From assembly GCA_964556655.1 (NCBI GenBank), contig CAZKWY010000003.1, positions 1-52,705 on the forward strand: DNA of 52,705 nt. The letters are read 5' to 3'. A program made the position numbers and the translations under genes. Below are positions 32,088 through 41,084 of this stretch, piece by piece; the first letter of the stretch is position 1, and the number at the start of each line of letters is the position of its first letter. The stretch is from CAZKWY01 sp964556655. Lineage in GTDB: Bacteria; Patescibacteriota; Minisyncoccia; Portnoybacterales; UBA2143. The notes beneath the pieces were generated by a model. That model was not told the DNA's origin and made no database searches. It saw only the letters and a list, made by a program, of their open reading frames with translations.

Positions 32088-33062
32088 CTATTTTTTTCTT
32101 TTAACAACCTTTTTTACTGCCTCTTTGATATCATCTGCCAACAGATGAAATTCTTTCATTAATTCTTCCGGCTGGCCAGATTCGCCAAATCTGTCTTGGA
32201 CACCAACCATTTCTACTGGGACAGGACATTTTTTAGCTAGCGCTTCGCAGACAGCGCTACCCATACCGCCCATTACTTGATGGTCTTCCGCTGTTACCAC
32301 CGCGCCCGTCTTTTCAGCCGCTCCTATAATCGTCTCTTCGTCAATAGGCTTAATGGTAGGATTATTAATCACTTCCACAGAAAGCCCTTCTTCTTCTAGG
32401 TGATGGGACGCCAAAAGAGCCTCGTGGACTGTCGGACCGCAGGCAATAATGGTCGCATCCGCGCCCTTTTTAAAAACTTGCGCCTTGCCAATAACAAAAG
32501 GGGTCTCTTTGATAGTGAAGACAGGGGTCGCTTCACGGGCAAATCTTAAATAGACAGGACCCTTCATTTGCCCGGCGGCAATAGTGGCCTTTTTTGTTTC
32601 TTCGGCATCGCAAGGAGCTAAAACGGTCATCTTAGGCAAACATCTGGTGATGGCAATATCTTCCAACCCTTGATGGGTAGCTCCGTCCGGGCCCACCGAG
32701 ACACCAGCATGAGCGCCCGTAAGCTTAACGTTAACTTCATTATAAGCCACGCTAATTCTTAACTGATCCCAATTACGACCGGGACAAAAAACAGAATAGG
32801 TAGAAACAAAAGGTATTTTTCCCACCAATGCCAGACCAGCAGCCATGCACATCATATTCTGTTCGGCAATTCCTGTTTGAATAAACCGTTCTGGAAATTC
32901 ATCTTTAAACATTTTTGAACGCGTAGAGCCGGTTAGATCAGCGCATAAGACAACAACATTTTCGTTTTTTTTGCCTAATTCTACTAATCCTTCGCCATAG
33001 CCGTCTCGCGTTGGCTTTTGTTCTAATTGGTCTTTTTGATAAAGGTTTTTTGCTAAATCCAT
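32088..33062 (-). CDS. Transketolase, C-terminal subunit
   Basis: 324 residues: the pyrimidine-binding and C-terminal domains of a split transketolase. VVVLCADLTGSTRSKMF, RFIQTGIAEQNMMCMAAGLA (with the conserved Glu that activates thiamine diphosphate) and GVSVGPDGATHQGLEDIA are typical. It pairs with the N-terminal subunit encoded 65 bases upstream. Split transketolases are common in archaea and Patescibacteria. Transfers two-carbon units between sugar phosphates in the non-oxidative pentose phosphate pathway. Confidence 0.95.
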   Translation of the reverse strand: MDLAKNLYQKDQLEQKPTRDGYGEGLVELGKKNENVVVLCADLTGSTRSKMFKDEFPERFIQTGIAEQNMMCMAAGLALVGKIPFVSTYSVFCPGRNWDQLRISVAYNEVNVKLTGAHAGVSVGPDGATHQGLEDIAITRCLPKMTVLAPCDAEETKKATIAAGQMKGPVYLRFAREATPVFTIKETPFVIGKAQVFKKGADATIIACGPTVHEALLASHHLEEEGLSVEVINNPTIKPIDEETIIGAAEKTGAVVTAEDHQVMGGMGSAVCEALAKKCPVPVEMVGVQDRFGESGQPEELMKEFHLLADDIKEAVKKVVKRKK

Positions 33063-33126
33063 AGAATTCTATTAAAGAGCCACAACAGCAAGCACAAAAT
33101 GCTGGCTGTTTCGACAGATAAATAAT

Positions 33127-33984
33127 TTATTCATGTTCGCCTTTGATTTTTCCCCCTAGAGTCCTTAAACAATCAAGAGCTTTTTCCCCTTCCTCTTCAC
33201 CAGGAGCTTTGCCATGCCAAGAATACTCCCACTCAATGAAATCTACTCCTTTGCCCGGAATGGTGTGGGCAATAATAAGGCTTGGTTTTTCAAAAATGGC
33301 TTTGGATTCATTGCAGGCGTCAATAATCTCTCTAATGTTATGCCCGTCTACCTCTTGAACATGCCATCCAAAAGCTTCGTATTTGTCTTTCAATGGTTCC
33401 AGAGGCATAACATCTTCCGTATAGCCATCGATCTGGATATTATTGCGGTCCATAATCTGGGTGATATTAAAAAGGCGGTTTTTGCCAGCAAACATAGCCG
33501 CTTCCCACGGCTGGCCCTCATCTGTTTCTCCATCGCTAGTTAAACACCAAACCCAATTTTTCTTTTTGTCGAATTTAGTAAAAGAATAGGCCATACCGCA
33601 AGCGATGGACAGGCCTTGGCCTAAAGAGCCGCCTGAAGTTTCCACCCCCGGAGTCTCTAATCGACTTGGATGCCCCTGTAAAATACTGCCTAGTTTTCTA
33701 AGGGTCTTTAGCTCTTTCATATCAAAAAAGCCCGCCCGCGCCAAAGCCGCGTACCACACCGGACAAATATGAGCATTTGAGAGCACGACATAGTCTCTTT
33801 CCTCCCAGTCCAGTTTTTTGGCATCATATTTAACTACTCCGCCAAAATAAAGAGCGGCAAAAACATCCGCCATACCCAAAGAGCCGGCCGAATGGCCGGA
33901 TTTTGCTTCCACGAGCATCTCAATAACGTCTTTGCGAAGAACATTAGCCTGATTCTGTAATTCTTTTATCTCCATTATCTCCAT
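33127..33984 (-). CDS. Transketolase, N-terminal subunit
   Basis: 285 residues: the diphosphate-binding domain of the split transketolase. It has GHSAGSLGMADVFAALYFGG, HPSRLETPGVETSGGSLGQG and the thiamine diphosphate motif SDGETDEGQPWEAAMFA ending near RNNIQIDG. The gene directly precedes that of its partner subunit and follows rpe by 15 bases. A hairpin-forming repeat (ACAGC..GCTGT) lies in the 64-base gap between the two subunit genes and could set their ratio. Confidence 0.95.
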   Translation of the reverse strand: MEIMEIKELQNQANVLRKDVIEMLVEAKSGHSAGSLGMADVFAALYFGGVVKYDAKKLDWEERDYVVLSNAHICPVWYAALARAGFFDMKELKTLRKLGSILQGHPSRLETPGVETSGGSLGQGLSIACGMAYSFTKFDKKKNWVWCLTSDGETDEGQPWEAAMFAGKNRLFNITQIMDRNNIQIDGYTEDVMPLEPLKDKYEAFGWHVQEVDGHNIREIIDACNESKAIFEKPSLIIAHTIPGKGVDFIEWEYSWHGKAPGEEEGEKALDCLRTLGGKIKGEHE

Positions 33985-33999
33985 AATTTTATATTAAAG

Positions 34000-34632
34000 C
34001 TATTTGCTTTCTCTTAATTGATTAATGTTTTCCTCTATTTTGTTGTTATAAAAAACAGCGCTTCCGCTAACTAAAATATTCGCCCCCGCCTGAACAACCT
34101 TTGGAGCTGTTTTTGGGTTTATACCCCCATCTACTTCTATTTTAACATTAGGATAATTTTCACGCAAACGCTTTATTTTTGCCAAAGTATCTTCTATCAA
34201 CTCCTGCCCTCCTCTGCCCGGCTCTACCGTCATTACTAAAACTAGATCAAGGCGAGGAAGATACGGCTCTACTACTTCAAAAGGAGTTTTTGGATTTATA
34301 GCTAAACCTACTCCCAAGCCAGCTTCTTTTATTCTTTTAATAGCTTCTTTAGCGTCAGCCACGGCTTCGCAATGAAGGATAATTCTTTTAACTCCGCTTT
34401 TAATCCAATTCGCTAGAGCGTTTTCCGGATTAATAATCATTAAATGCGCTTCCAGTTTAATCTTTGTCTCTAATTTTCTCAAATCTTGGGGATTATTCCA
34501 AGTATAGTTATCCACAAACCTCCCATCCATCACATCTAACTGCGCCCACTCCACATAAGGCTCAACCAATTTTATTTTTTCCTCCAGCTCTTTAAAATCA
34601 CTGGCGATAATGGCAGGAATTATTTCAATCAT
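34000..34632 (-). CDS. rpe: Ribulose-phosphate 3-epimerase
   Basis: 210-residue TIM barrel. The start IIPAIIASDFKELEEKI, the metal-site motif QLDVMDGRFVDN, AHLMI and VMTVEPGRGGQ, and IEVDGGINPKTAP are all conserved; Asp in DVMDG and in VDGG are the catalytic pair. It interconverts ribulose and xylulose 5-phosphate. The gene overlaps the end of rpiB by 8 bases. Confidence 0.95.
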   Translation of the reverse strand: MIEIIPAIIASDFKELEEKIKLVEPYVEWAQLDVMDGRFVDNYTWNNPQDLRKLETKIKLEAHLMIINPENALANWIKSGVKRIILHCEAVADAKEAIKRIKEAGLGVGLAINPKTPFEVVEPYLPRLDLVLVMTVEPGRGGQELIEDTLAKIKRLRENYPNVKIEVDGGINPKTAPKVVQAGANILVSGSAVFYNNKIEENINQLRESK

Positions 34633-35077
34633 AGTTTTGTTTATTAGCCAAAGACTCTATTTTTTCTATCCTTCTGATATGCCTTTCCTCCCGGCTAAAA
34701 TCCGTATCTAGCCAAGTCCGAACAATTTTTTTGGCTGTTTCTGGATCTAAAACTTTTCCTGCCAAACAAATAATATTGGCGTTGTTGTGCTCTTTGGCCT
34801 GAGTGGCGGTAAATTCATCCCAAACTAAAGCGGCTCTCACTCCTCTAATCTTATTAGCCGCCATGCACATGCCAATACCCGTCGCGCAAAACAAAATGCC
34901 CAGCCCGTTGCTTTTAACTGTTTTTTCGGCCACCTTAAAGGCAAAATCAGGGTAATCGTCTTGAGAGTCTAATTCAGTGTTGCCAAGATCTTCGTATCCT
35001 TTGCTAAGCTCTTCAAGATATTTTTTAATTTCTTCTTTTAAATGCCAACCCGCGTGGTCAGCTCCTAAATAGATCAT
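34625..35077 (-). CDS. rpiB: Ribose-5-phosphate isomerase B
   Basis: 150 residues from the ATG at 35075-35077, which gives the family start MIYLGADHAGWHLKE; the frame is open further upstream into gap but that part shows no family similarity. CATGIGMCMAANKIRGVRAA contains the catalytic Cys and the anion-binding loop, and EHNNANIICLAG is also typical. It interconverts ribose and ribulose 5-phosphate and sits between gap and rpe. Confidence 0.94.
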   Translation of the reverse strand: MIYLGADHAGWHLKEEIKKYLEELSKGYEDLGNTELDSQDDYPDFAFKVAEKTVKSNGLGILFCATGIGMCMAANKIRGVRAALVWDEFTATQAKEHNNANIICLAGKVLDPETAKKIVRTWLDTDFSREERHIRRIEKIESLANKQNYD

Positions 35078-35117
35078 TTTAAAAACTAAAAAGGCAATTA
35101 AATTTTTGGCGGTTGCT

Positions 35118-36134
35118 CTAAGATAATTTCTTTCCGACAAATTCAGCAAATTCACCCAGCCGACAGGCATAGCCCCATTCATTATCATACCAAGCAATAA
35201 TTTTTACCAAATTTTCTTTTTGGACCATGGTAGAGGCCATATCTACAATAGCGGAAAAAGAATTCCCTTTGTAATCCGTAGAAACTAATAAGGCATCTTC
35301 TACGCCTAAAATGCCTTTAAGGTTTTCCTCCCCCGAAGCTTTTTTCAAAGTGTAATTAATTTCTTCTATGCTCGTTCCCTTTTTTATTTTAGCCACAAAA
35401 TCAACTGCCGAGACAATCGGCGTAGGTACTCTTATCGCCATGCCGTCTATTTTGCCAACTAGTTCTGGGATAGTTTTTGCCACCGCAATAGCCGCTCCCG
35501 TGGTGGTAGGGATCATTGATAAGACGGCTGAACGAGCCCTGCGCAAATCCTTATGGGGCGCGTCTACCAAATTTTGAGTGCTAGTATAGCTATGAATAGT
35601 TGTCATCAGCCCGCTCTCTATTTCAAAATTATTGTTGATAATCTTGGCTATAGGCGCCAAGCAATTGGTCGTACAAGAGCCCATAGACATAATATCATCC
35701 TTTTCATTATCGTATTTTTCTTCATTAACCCCCAAAACAAAATGAGGCAGGCCTTCTTCTTTGCAGGGCGCTGAAATAATAACTTTTTTCGCCCCCGCCT
35801 TAAGATGGCCACTGGAGGCTTCGCGATTCGTAAATCTCCCGGTACACTCCAAAACAATATCAACACCCAGCTCCTCCCAAGGAAGATTGGCTGGATCTTT
35901 TTCAGAAAAATACTGATAGTTGTCTCCGTTAATCGCTAATTTTCCTTCCTCGCCTTTTACTCCTTTTTTATACATTCCGTAGATAGAATCGTATTTTAAA
36001 AGATGGGCTAAAGTTTTAGGACCAGTTAAGTCGTTAATAGCAACCACCTCAACATCAAGATGGTCATCAATAATCCCTTTAAAAGCCGCCCGCCCGATGC
36101 GGCCAAAACCGTTAATGGCAATTTTAATAGGCAT
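35118..36134 (-). CDS. gap: Glyceraldehyde-3-phosphate dehydrogenase, type I
   Basis: 338 residues. NAD-binding start IKIAINGFGRIGRAAFKG, active-site SMGSCTTNCLAP with the catalytic Cys, the His of TTIHSYT, and the C-terminal WYDNEWGYACRLGEF are complete. It oxidises glyceraldehyde 3-phosphate, the point where pentose phosphate products enter lower glycolysis, and generates the reduced cofactor that the hydrogenase downstream could discharge. First gene of the gap-rpiB-rpe-transketolase run. Confidence 0.96.
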   Translation of the reverse strand: MPIKIAINGFGRIGRAAFKGIIDDHLDVEVVAINDLTGPKTLAHLLKYDSIYGMYKKGVKGEEGKLAINGDNYQYFSEKDPANLPWEELGVDIVLECTGRFTNREASSGHLKAGAKKVIISAPCKEEGLPHFVLGVNEEKYDNEKDDIMSMGSCTTNCLAPIAKIINNNFEIESGLMTTIHSYTSTQNLVDAPHKDLRRARSAVLSMIPTTTGAAIAVAKTIPELVGKIDGMAIRVPTPIVSAVDFVAKIKKGTSIEEINYTLKKASGEENLKGILGVEDALLVSTDYKGNSFSAIVDMASTMVQKENLVKIIAWYDNEWGYACRLGEFAEFVGKKLS

Positions 36135-36152
36135 AATAATTGATGGTTAAAT

Positions 36153-36410
36153 TTATTCTTTGATGTTTAATAATTGGCTAATCCTTGCTTTATCAAAACC
36201 GACAATAATTTCTCCGTCTATTTCTGTTACCGGCACGCCCATTTGGCCTGATTTCTGCACCATTTCCTCTCTCCCTTTTTCATCTTCGGCCACATCAATA
36301 TAATCATAGGCGATACCATGCTCCTCTAAAAAATTCTTCAAAGTGACGCAGTAGGGACAAGAAGGCGTAGAAAAAACTCGTACTTTTTTTTGTTGGGACT
36401 GTTCTGCCAT
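36153..36410 (-). CDS. Glutaredoxin-like protein
   Basis: 85 residues from the ATG at 36408-36410. The redox site is CPYC in RVFSTPSCPYCVTLKNFL; MGVPVTEIDGEIIVGFDK gives the cis-Pro and the glutathione-side loop. The NrdH/Grx-like small proteins of this type are usually reduced by thioredoxin reductase, whose gene is about 120 bases upstream on the same strand. The frame is open to 36434 but the shorter start fits the family better. Confidence 0.92.
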   Translation of the reverse strand: MAEQSQQKKVRVFSTPSCPYCVTLKNFLEEHGIAYDYIDVAEDEKGREEMVQKSGQMGVPVTEIDGEIIVGFDKARISQLLNIKE

Positions 36411-36529
36411 AAAATGACAAGCAATCAGAAACACAAATAAATAATCGTCCCCGCCTCAATGATTACTCATTTCTGAACAATGATTACTCTGCTTATTTAT
36501 TATTTAATCTTTCGCTAGCGGCTAATTTA

Positions 36530-37468
36530 TCAATCTCCTTGGCGATTTAATTGCTTATAAACGCTAAGAACCGCTTTAGCTCCTTCGCCAGCGGCAATAA
36601 TAATCTGTTTATGAGGAATGTTCGTCGCATCGCCGGCGGCAAAAATATTTTCTTGGGAAGTCTTATTGTGCTGATCAATAACTATTTCTTCAGCTTGATT
36701 CAATTCTACCACATTTTTCAATAAAGATGAATTGGCGACTGTGCCAATCTCTACAAAAACGCCCTCCACGGCAATCTTTTCTTTTTGCTCGTTTTCTAAA
36801 TCGGAATAAACCAGCTCTTCAACAAATTGACTACCCTTAATTTCAGACGTTCGGGCATTAAAAATAAGTTTTACTTTTTCGGCCTCCTTTAATCGCTCGC
36901 TAAAACATTCATCGCATTCTAAGCGAGAGCTTTTGGTAATAAGATAAATCTCCCGAGCGTATTTTAAAAGATCCAAAGCTGTTTCGGCGCCCGCGTTGCC
37001 CCCTCCAATGACAGCTACAGTTTTATCTTTAAACAAAGGAGCATCGCAAGTAGGGCAATAACTAACTCCCTTATTGGCAAATTCCGCTTCGCCGGGAAGA
37101 CCCAGTTTCTTATAACGCCTTCCTGTGGCAATAACCGCCGTTTTTGTCTGGTATTCCTCTGTTTCTGTTTTAATTGACAAAAAACCGTCTTTGTTAACAA
37201 CAACCTTTTCCGCCTTCTGATCCTCGGCAATGTTAAAATCCTCGCCCCGATAATTTTCCAGATGAGCAATCATCTTGCTGAGCAAGTCAGGACCAGCAAT
37301 AGACCTAAAGCCCGGGTAGTTCTCCACAAGGTTAGTCCAATTCATCTGGCCGTTCCAATCCTTAGTGATTAAAAGGGTGTTAATTCTTTTGCGCGCCGCA
37401 TAAATACCAGCGCTGATTGCCGCCGGCCCTCCGCCAACAATAATCAATTTGTACATTTCTTTAAACAA
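36530..37468 (-). CDS. trxB: Thioredoxin reductase-like flavoprotein
   Basis: 312 residues. FAD motif IIVGGGPAAISAGIYAAR, redox-active CPTC (about 138-141), NAD(P) motif VAVIGGGNAGAETALDL and the C-terminal FAD motif IFAAGDATNIPHKQIIIAAG are complete. It passes electrons to thioredoxin-like proteins, here probably the adjacent glutaredoxin-like protein. Start at 37468 or the internal ATG at 37456 (MYKLIIVGGG); the second matches the family length. The NADPH-specific HRR-type triplet is not evident after GGGNAG, so NADH use is possible. Confidence 0.93.
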   Translation of the reverse strand: MFKEMYKLIIVGGGPAAISAGIYAARKRINTLLITKDWNGQMNWTNLVENYPGFRSIAGPDLLSKMIAHLENYRGEDFNIAEDQKAEKVVVNKDGFLSIKTETEEYQTKTAVIATGRRYKKLGLPGEAEFANKGVSYCPTCDAPLFKDKTVAVIGGGNAGAETALDLLKYAREIYLITKSSRLECDECFSERLKEAEKVKLIFNARTSEIKGSQFVEELVYSDLENEQKEKIAVEGVFVEIGTVANSSLLKNVVELNQAEEIVIDQHNKTSQENIFAAGDATNIPHKQIIIAAGEGAKAVLSVYKQLNRQGD

Positions 37469-37505
37469 CCGACTTGTTAAAATTTTTTCGGCTGATAGTT
37501 ATTGA

Positions 37506-38273
37506 TTAACAAAACTCTCCCTTATTAGCCGCATTAATGCTTTCCTGAGTATAGTAATCTAATTTTCGCGCTTGTTCTCTGCTAATTTTTTCGCAAGCAA
37601 AACCCCAATGGAACGAAATAAGATGGCCCTTCCTAAGCCCTTTTAAAAAGCTTTTTCCTCCAAGCTGATAAGTAATTTCGCCCCTTACCGTCTTTCCCAG
37701 ACAAATTTTTTCATTTTCTAAGATTAAAGGCCGATAAGCAACCACGATATTTTTCTTTTCTACTTTCTCAACTCTTCCCCAGTTAATACGGCATAAATCC
37801 ATACTAGCTAGAGTGTGAGCGATATCTAAATAGCCTGTCCTTTTCCAAACGCCAAGAACATGAAAATTATGGTGGGGCTTTGGCTTTAAAGATACTTTCT
37901 CAACCAACCTTCTAAAAGCAGGCAAGGCCATCTTCTTTTTCATCTCTAGGCTATCGGATAAATGCCTGTAAAAATTACTCTGATTAGCGTTTTCCAAAAG
38001 AGCATTGCCGATCCAATAAGCCTCTACCACTTTTTCATCAAAAGGATCTCTAATTCCATTAGCGCGAGCGATAAACTTAAGATAAGGATAAAGAGTTTGA
38101 AATTCTTTTAAAATCAAGGACAGTCCTTGGTTAGCTTCTCTTCTCTGGCAGTAGTAAAAAAGGTCTTGATTTTTGTCTGGACCGCAAAAAGTCAACCGGT
38201 TGGGCATAAAGGCATACCGCGCGCACCTTATCATTCCCTTTTCGCTAGACGAGATTTTGCTCCGCTTGATCAT
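37506..38273 (-). CDS. DUF6390-like protein, possibly hydrogenase-associated
   Basis: 255 residues. ARYAFMPNRLTFCGPDKNQD, the segment TLYPYLKFIARANGIRDPFDEKV, VEAYWIGNALLEN and PHHNFHVLGVW recall a family I know as DUF6390, found near [NiFe] hydrogenase genes in other bacteria; the name is from memory and unverified. No enzymatic motif is evident, but several His and Cys are conserved-looking. A 16-bp palindrome of the AAGGACAGTCCTT family sits inside the gene (38115-38130) without breaking the frame. The start overlaps the EamA gene by 29 bases; an alternative ATG is at 38234. HypC and hydrogenase genes begin 3 kb upstream. Confidence 0.6.
   Translation of the reverse strand: MIKRSKISSSEKGMIRCARYAFMPNRLTFCGPDKNQDLFYYCQRREANQGLSLILKEFQTLYPYLKFIARANGIRDPFDEKVVEAYWIGNALLENANQSNFYRHLSDSLEMKKKMALPAFRRLVEKVSLKPKPHHNFHVLGVWKRTGYLDIAHTLASMDLCRINWGRVEKVEKKNIVVAYRPLILENEKICLGKTVRGEITYQLGGKSFLKGLRKGHLISFHWGFACEKISREQARKLDYYTQESINAANKGEFC
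38115..38130. repeat. AAGGACAGTCCTT palindrome inside a coding region
   Basis: CAAGGACAGTCCTTGG, one copy, in frame within the DUF6390-like gene, where it encodes part of NQGLSLI. Confidence 0.7.
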
Positions 38274-39150
38274 ATCTTTTTCTAAGGACTGGCCTCGCTA
38301 TCAAAACCACAGCTCCACAAATTAAAATCATCCCTAGCATTTGACCTGCTAAAACATTCTGGCCCAAGATAAAAAAGGAAAGCAAAGTAGTAATCGGACT
38401 GCCCAAAAGCAAAATCGCCGCCGCAACAGAGACATTAATATGTTTTAATCCCGAATACCAAGTAGCCACATAACCGAAGAGAAGAACTGAAGCAATAAGC
38501 AGCCAGCCAATTTGAGAAAGATTTAAGCTAAAAACAAGACCGGCTTGGCCGATAGCCAGCCAGAAAAGGACAATAAAAAAGGAACCAAAAAGCATTCTCC
38601 CTCCGATGACTAGGCGCGCCGGCAAATCTTTTAAAACATGCTTGCTCAAAACGCTTTCCCCGGCCCAAAGAAGGACGGCTAAAAAGATCAACAAATCTCC
38701 CCAGCCAAAATTAACTGAGCCTATCTGAAGCAAGAAAAAATTGCCTGCCAGCATAGTTAAGCCACCGATTAAAAATTCTTTGCTGATTTTTTCTTTTAGC
38801 AAAAACACCGCCAAAAGCGCGACGAAAAGGAACATCGTCTTATGGATAAAAGACCCTTGAGCGGCGCTGGTTAGAGAAAGCCCCTTGAAAAAAAGCAAAA
38901 AAGGGAGGGAGCCGCCGATCAGGCCAATACCTGCCAGCTTAGCCCACTGATCTTTCTTCAGCCTTTTGACCAACCGCCAATCTTTCATCATCAAAAGCCA
39001 GCTGATTGCCAAAGAAGCAACGATAATATTTTTAAGACCGGTGAAAATATACGGGTTAGCGACATTGACGCCAAATTTATTAATAAAAATAGCCAGGCCT
39101 GAAATAAAAGCCGTGCCTAGAATTAATAAAAATCCTTTTTGTTGTTTCAT
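38245..39150 (-). CDS. EamA/DMT-family transporter
   Basis: 301 residues, about ten membrane helices in two EamA repeats of about 140 residues: repeat 1 from GTAFISGLAIFINKFGV, repeat 2 from NFGWGDLLIFLAVLLWAGESVLSK. The family carries amino acids, nucleotides or other metabolites; the substrate cannot be told here. A Shine-Dalgarno AAAGG precedes the ATG. It overlaps the DUF6390-like gene. Confidence 0.9.
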   Translation of the reverse strand: MKQQKGFLLILGTAFISGLAIFINKFGVNVANPYIFTGLKNIIVASLAISWLLMMKDWRLVKRLKKDQWAKLAGIGLIGGSLPFLLFFKGLSLTSAAQGSFIHKTMFLFVALLAVFLLKEKISKEFLIGGLTMLAGNFFLLQIGSVNFGWGDLLIFLAVLLWAGESVLSKHVLKDLPARLVIGGRMLFGSFFIVLFWLAIGQAGLVFSLNLSQIGWLLIASVLLFGYVATWYSGLKHINVSVAAAILLLGSPITTLLSFFILGQNVLAGQMLGMILICGAVVLIARPVLRKRYDQAEQNLV

Positions 39151-39224
39151 GGTTTGCCTTTAATTAAGAATATTCTTTAAAAAAACTTAATGGTATTTTA
39201 GCATAGAAAAGGAAAAGACAAAAA

Positions 39225-39428
39225 TTACTCTTCGCCGGCTTCCTTTTTGATTTCTTTTAGCTGGTTTTCTGTTTCTTTTAGCCTTTGGCGGCACTCTTTA
39301 ACCAGTTTTAACCCCCTTTGATATTTTTTTAGTCCCTCTTCTAAATCAATGTCTTCTTGCTGAAACCATCGATTGATTTCCTCTATTTCTTGGTAAGCTT
39401 TAGTAAAATTAAATTTTTCTTTGCTCAT
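39225..39428 (-). CDS. xseB: Exonuclease VII small subunit
   Basis: 67 residues, two amphipathic helices: FTKAYQEIEEINRWFQQED, then IDLEEGLKKYQRGLKLVKEC, the family core, and a Glu/Lys-rich tail. It assembles along the coiled coil of XseA. It follows xseA by 21 bases. Confidence 0.93.
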   Translation of the reverse strand: MSKEKFNFTKAYQEIEEINRWFQQEDIDLEEGLKKYQRGLKLVKECRQRLKETENQLKEIKKEAGEE

Positions 39429-39449
39429 ATTTTTAGCGCTTCTGCGCCG

Positions 39450-40784
39450 CTATTGTTTTTTAAATACTTTCTCCACTTGAGAGCCGGCCCGACCGTCGGA
39501 AAATCTTGTTTCTATCCGCTGGCCCTTTTTTAACTGGCTAACATGCTTGATAACCTTGCCCGAGCTTGAATCAGAAACAATGCTATATCCCTGCCTCAAC
39601 TTAAGCGCTGGGCTAGCCAAAAAGATTTTTTCTTTTTCTCTGGCTAGTTTTTGCCTGATTTTTTCCAGCCAAGAAAATCCGTTTTGGTGAAGCTCTTCTA
39701 AGTATTCTAGAGTATCTGACTTTTGTTGTCTAATAAGCCCTTCTATTTTGTAAAGATTGTTTAAAAAAAGCGCTTCAGTCTGATAAAAATTTTGAAAATA
39801 TTCCCTAAAAGAATTGTTCATAGCGTCAGCTAGATAAAGAAAGGATTCTTTTTTGCTTTCTATTTCCCCTGTGATTGCTTTTTCTATTTGTTCTTCTAAA
39901 AAGACTGTCCTTTGCTTGGCTAAAACAATTTTTTCCTTAATAGCCGCTGTCATGCTTTTTTCAAAAACAGGCATCTGCGACTGCGCCATTCGCCAAGGAT
40001 CGCTCAAAATTCTCGCCGCGTCCGTAGGAGTGGAAGCTCGCACATCAGCTACATAATCAGCTATGGTTTCGTCGCTTTCATGGCCTACGCCGCAAACGAC
40101 AGGCAGGCGGGAAGCAAAAATTGACCGCGCCACCGTCTCTGAATTAAAAGGCTGAAGACTTTCCCAACTTCCTCCTCCTCTGATTAAAATCAAAGCGTCT
40201 ATTTTCTTAGCGCTTTGATTAAACCAATCAATGGCTCGCTCAATTTCTTCTTCTGCCGATAAGCCCTCTACCCTGACATCATAGAAAAATATCTCAAAAT
40301 TAAAAGCGCCTAAATGCTTGATAAAATCAGGCAGCGCTCCTCGTCCGTATTGAGAAGTAATCAAGCCAATGGTTCGGCAAAAAGGCGGCAGCTTCCTTTT
40401 CCTCTCTAGGGCGAAAAAACCGTCTTCCCCCAAACGTTTCTTCAGCGCTTCATAGGCCCGCCTTAAAGCGCCTTCGCCAACCAGCCCTACTTTTTCTACC
40501 TGCAGAGTAAGGTCGCCTCTTTTAGGATAAACTTGGCAAGTTCCTTCAATCTTAACTTCTTGCCCGGGCCCTAGCTGGCAGCCGCTTTTATCTAAGTTTC
40601 TCTGCCAGGCAAAGCATTTCAAAACTCCCTCTTTTTTCTTGTCAAGCAACGAAAAAATAGTGTAATTAGGATAACGATTGATCTTTTCGCCAACTTCTCC
40701 TTGGACTATCACCCGATGCCTGATTAGGCTGTTAATAAATTCTATCAGTTCTTTAACGGAAAAAATTTTTTCTTGGTCTAACAT
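39450..40784 (-). CDS. xseA: Exonuclease VII large subunit
   Basis: 444 residues: N-terminal OB-fold (about 8-100, with VIVQGEVGEKINRYPNYTIF), catalytic domain (about 120-320, with IGLITSQYGRGALPDF, LILIRGGGSWESLQPFNSE, PVVCGVGHESDETIADYVAD), a long coiled coil and a short C-terminal segment LRQGYSIV. It degrades single-stranded DNA from both ends with XseB. Confidence 0.96.
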   Translation of the reverse strand: MLDQEKIFSVKELIEFINSLIRHRVIVQGEVGEKINRYPNYTIFSLLDKKKEGVLKCFAWQRNLDKSGCQLGPGQEVKIEGTCQVYPKRGDLTLQVEKVGLVGEGALRRAYEALKKRLGEDGFFALERKRKLPPFCRTIGLITSQYGRGALPDFIKHLGAFNFEIFFYDVRVEGLSAEEEIERAIDWFNQSAKKIDALILIRGGGSWESLQPFNSETVARSIFASRLPVVCGVGHESDETIADYVADVRASTPTDAARILSDPWRMAQSQMPVFEKSMTAAIKEKIVLAKQRTVFLEEQIEKAITGEIESKKESFLYLADAMNNSFREYFQNFYQTEALFLNNLYKIEGLIRQQKSDTLEYLEELHQNGFSWLEKIRQKLAREKEKIFLASPALKLRQGYSIVSDSSSGKVIKHVSQLKKGQRIETRFSDGRAGSQVEKVFKKQ

Positions 40785-40802
40785 TATTGAAATTTATTTA
40801 TT

Positions 40803-40967
40803 TTATTCCTTCTTTTTCTTTCTCGCCCAATTGGTCATACTAGAAAAACCTAAAAACCCCAAGCCAAGAGGAAATAATACCAGAAAAGGAAGAAAAGGCA
40901 AAAATATCCCCGCTAAGCCGACTAACACAAGGATAACGCCAATAATTTTTTTAAATACTCTTCTCAT
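40803..40967 (-). CDS. Small PGPGW-like two-helix membrane protein
   Basis: A 54-residue frame from ATG (40965-40967) to TAA. The sequence MRRVFKKIIGVILVLVGLAG followed by IFLPFLPFLVLFPLG and a basic tail WARKKKKE is a positive-inside two-helix hairpin with a central Pro-rich turn, as in PGPGW-type membrane proteins. Composition and topology argue it is real. It is directly upstream of xseA on the same strand. Function unknown. Confidence 0.65.
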   Translation of the reverse strand: MRRVFKKIIGVILVLVGLAGIFLPFLPFLVLFPLGLGFLGFSSMTNWARKKKKE

Positions 40968-41048
40968 TAGCTTCTTTTTATCATACCAGAAAGAACAAAG
41001 TGGAACAAAAAAATCAATAAATCAGGCCCTGACTTTTTAAAAAATATA

Positions 41049-41077
41049 TTCCCAATAAAATTTATTTCTGTTATAAT
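41049..41077 (+). promoter_or_regulatory. Promoter of hypC
   Basis: Perfect -10 TATAAT at 41072-41077, 17-bp spacer, weak -35 TTCCCA at 41049-41054. Seven bases separate the -10 from the ATG, predicting a leaderless mRNA. Confidence 0.55.
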
Positions 41078-41084
41078 AGAATCA

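Noticed and set aside
33065..33126. A terminator between the two transketolase subunit genes
   Set aside because: ACAGC..GCTGT arms form a hairpin but are not followed by a T run; termination there would split two subunits of one enzyme.
36455..36495. Direct repeat AATGATTACTC in the glutaredoxin-thioredoxin reductase gap
   Set aside because: Only two short copies in A/T-rich sequence; no promoter geometry around them, so no function can be argued.
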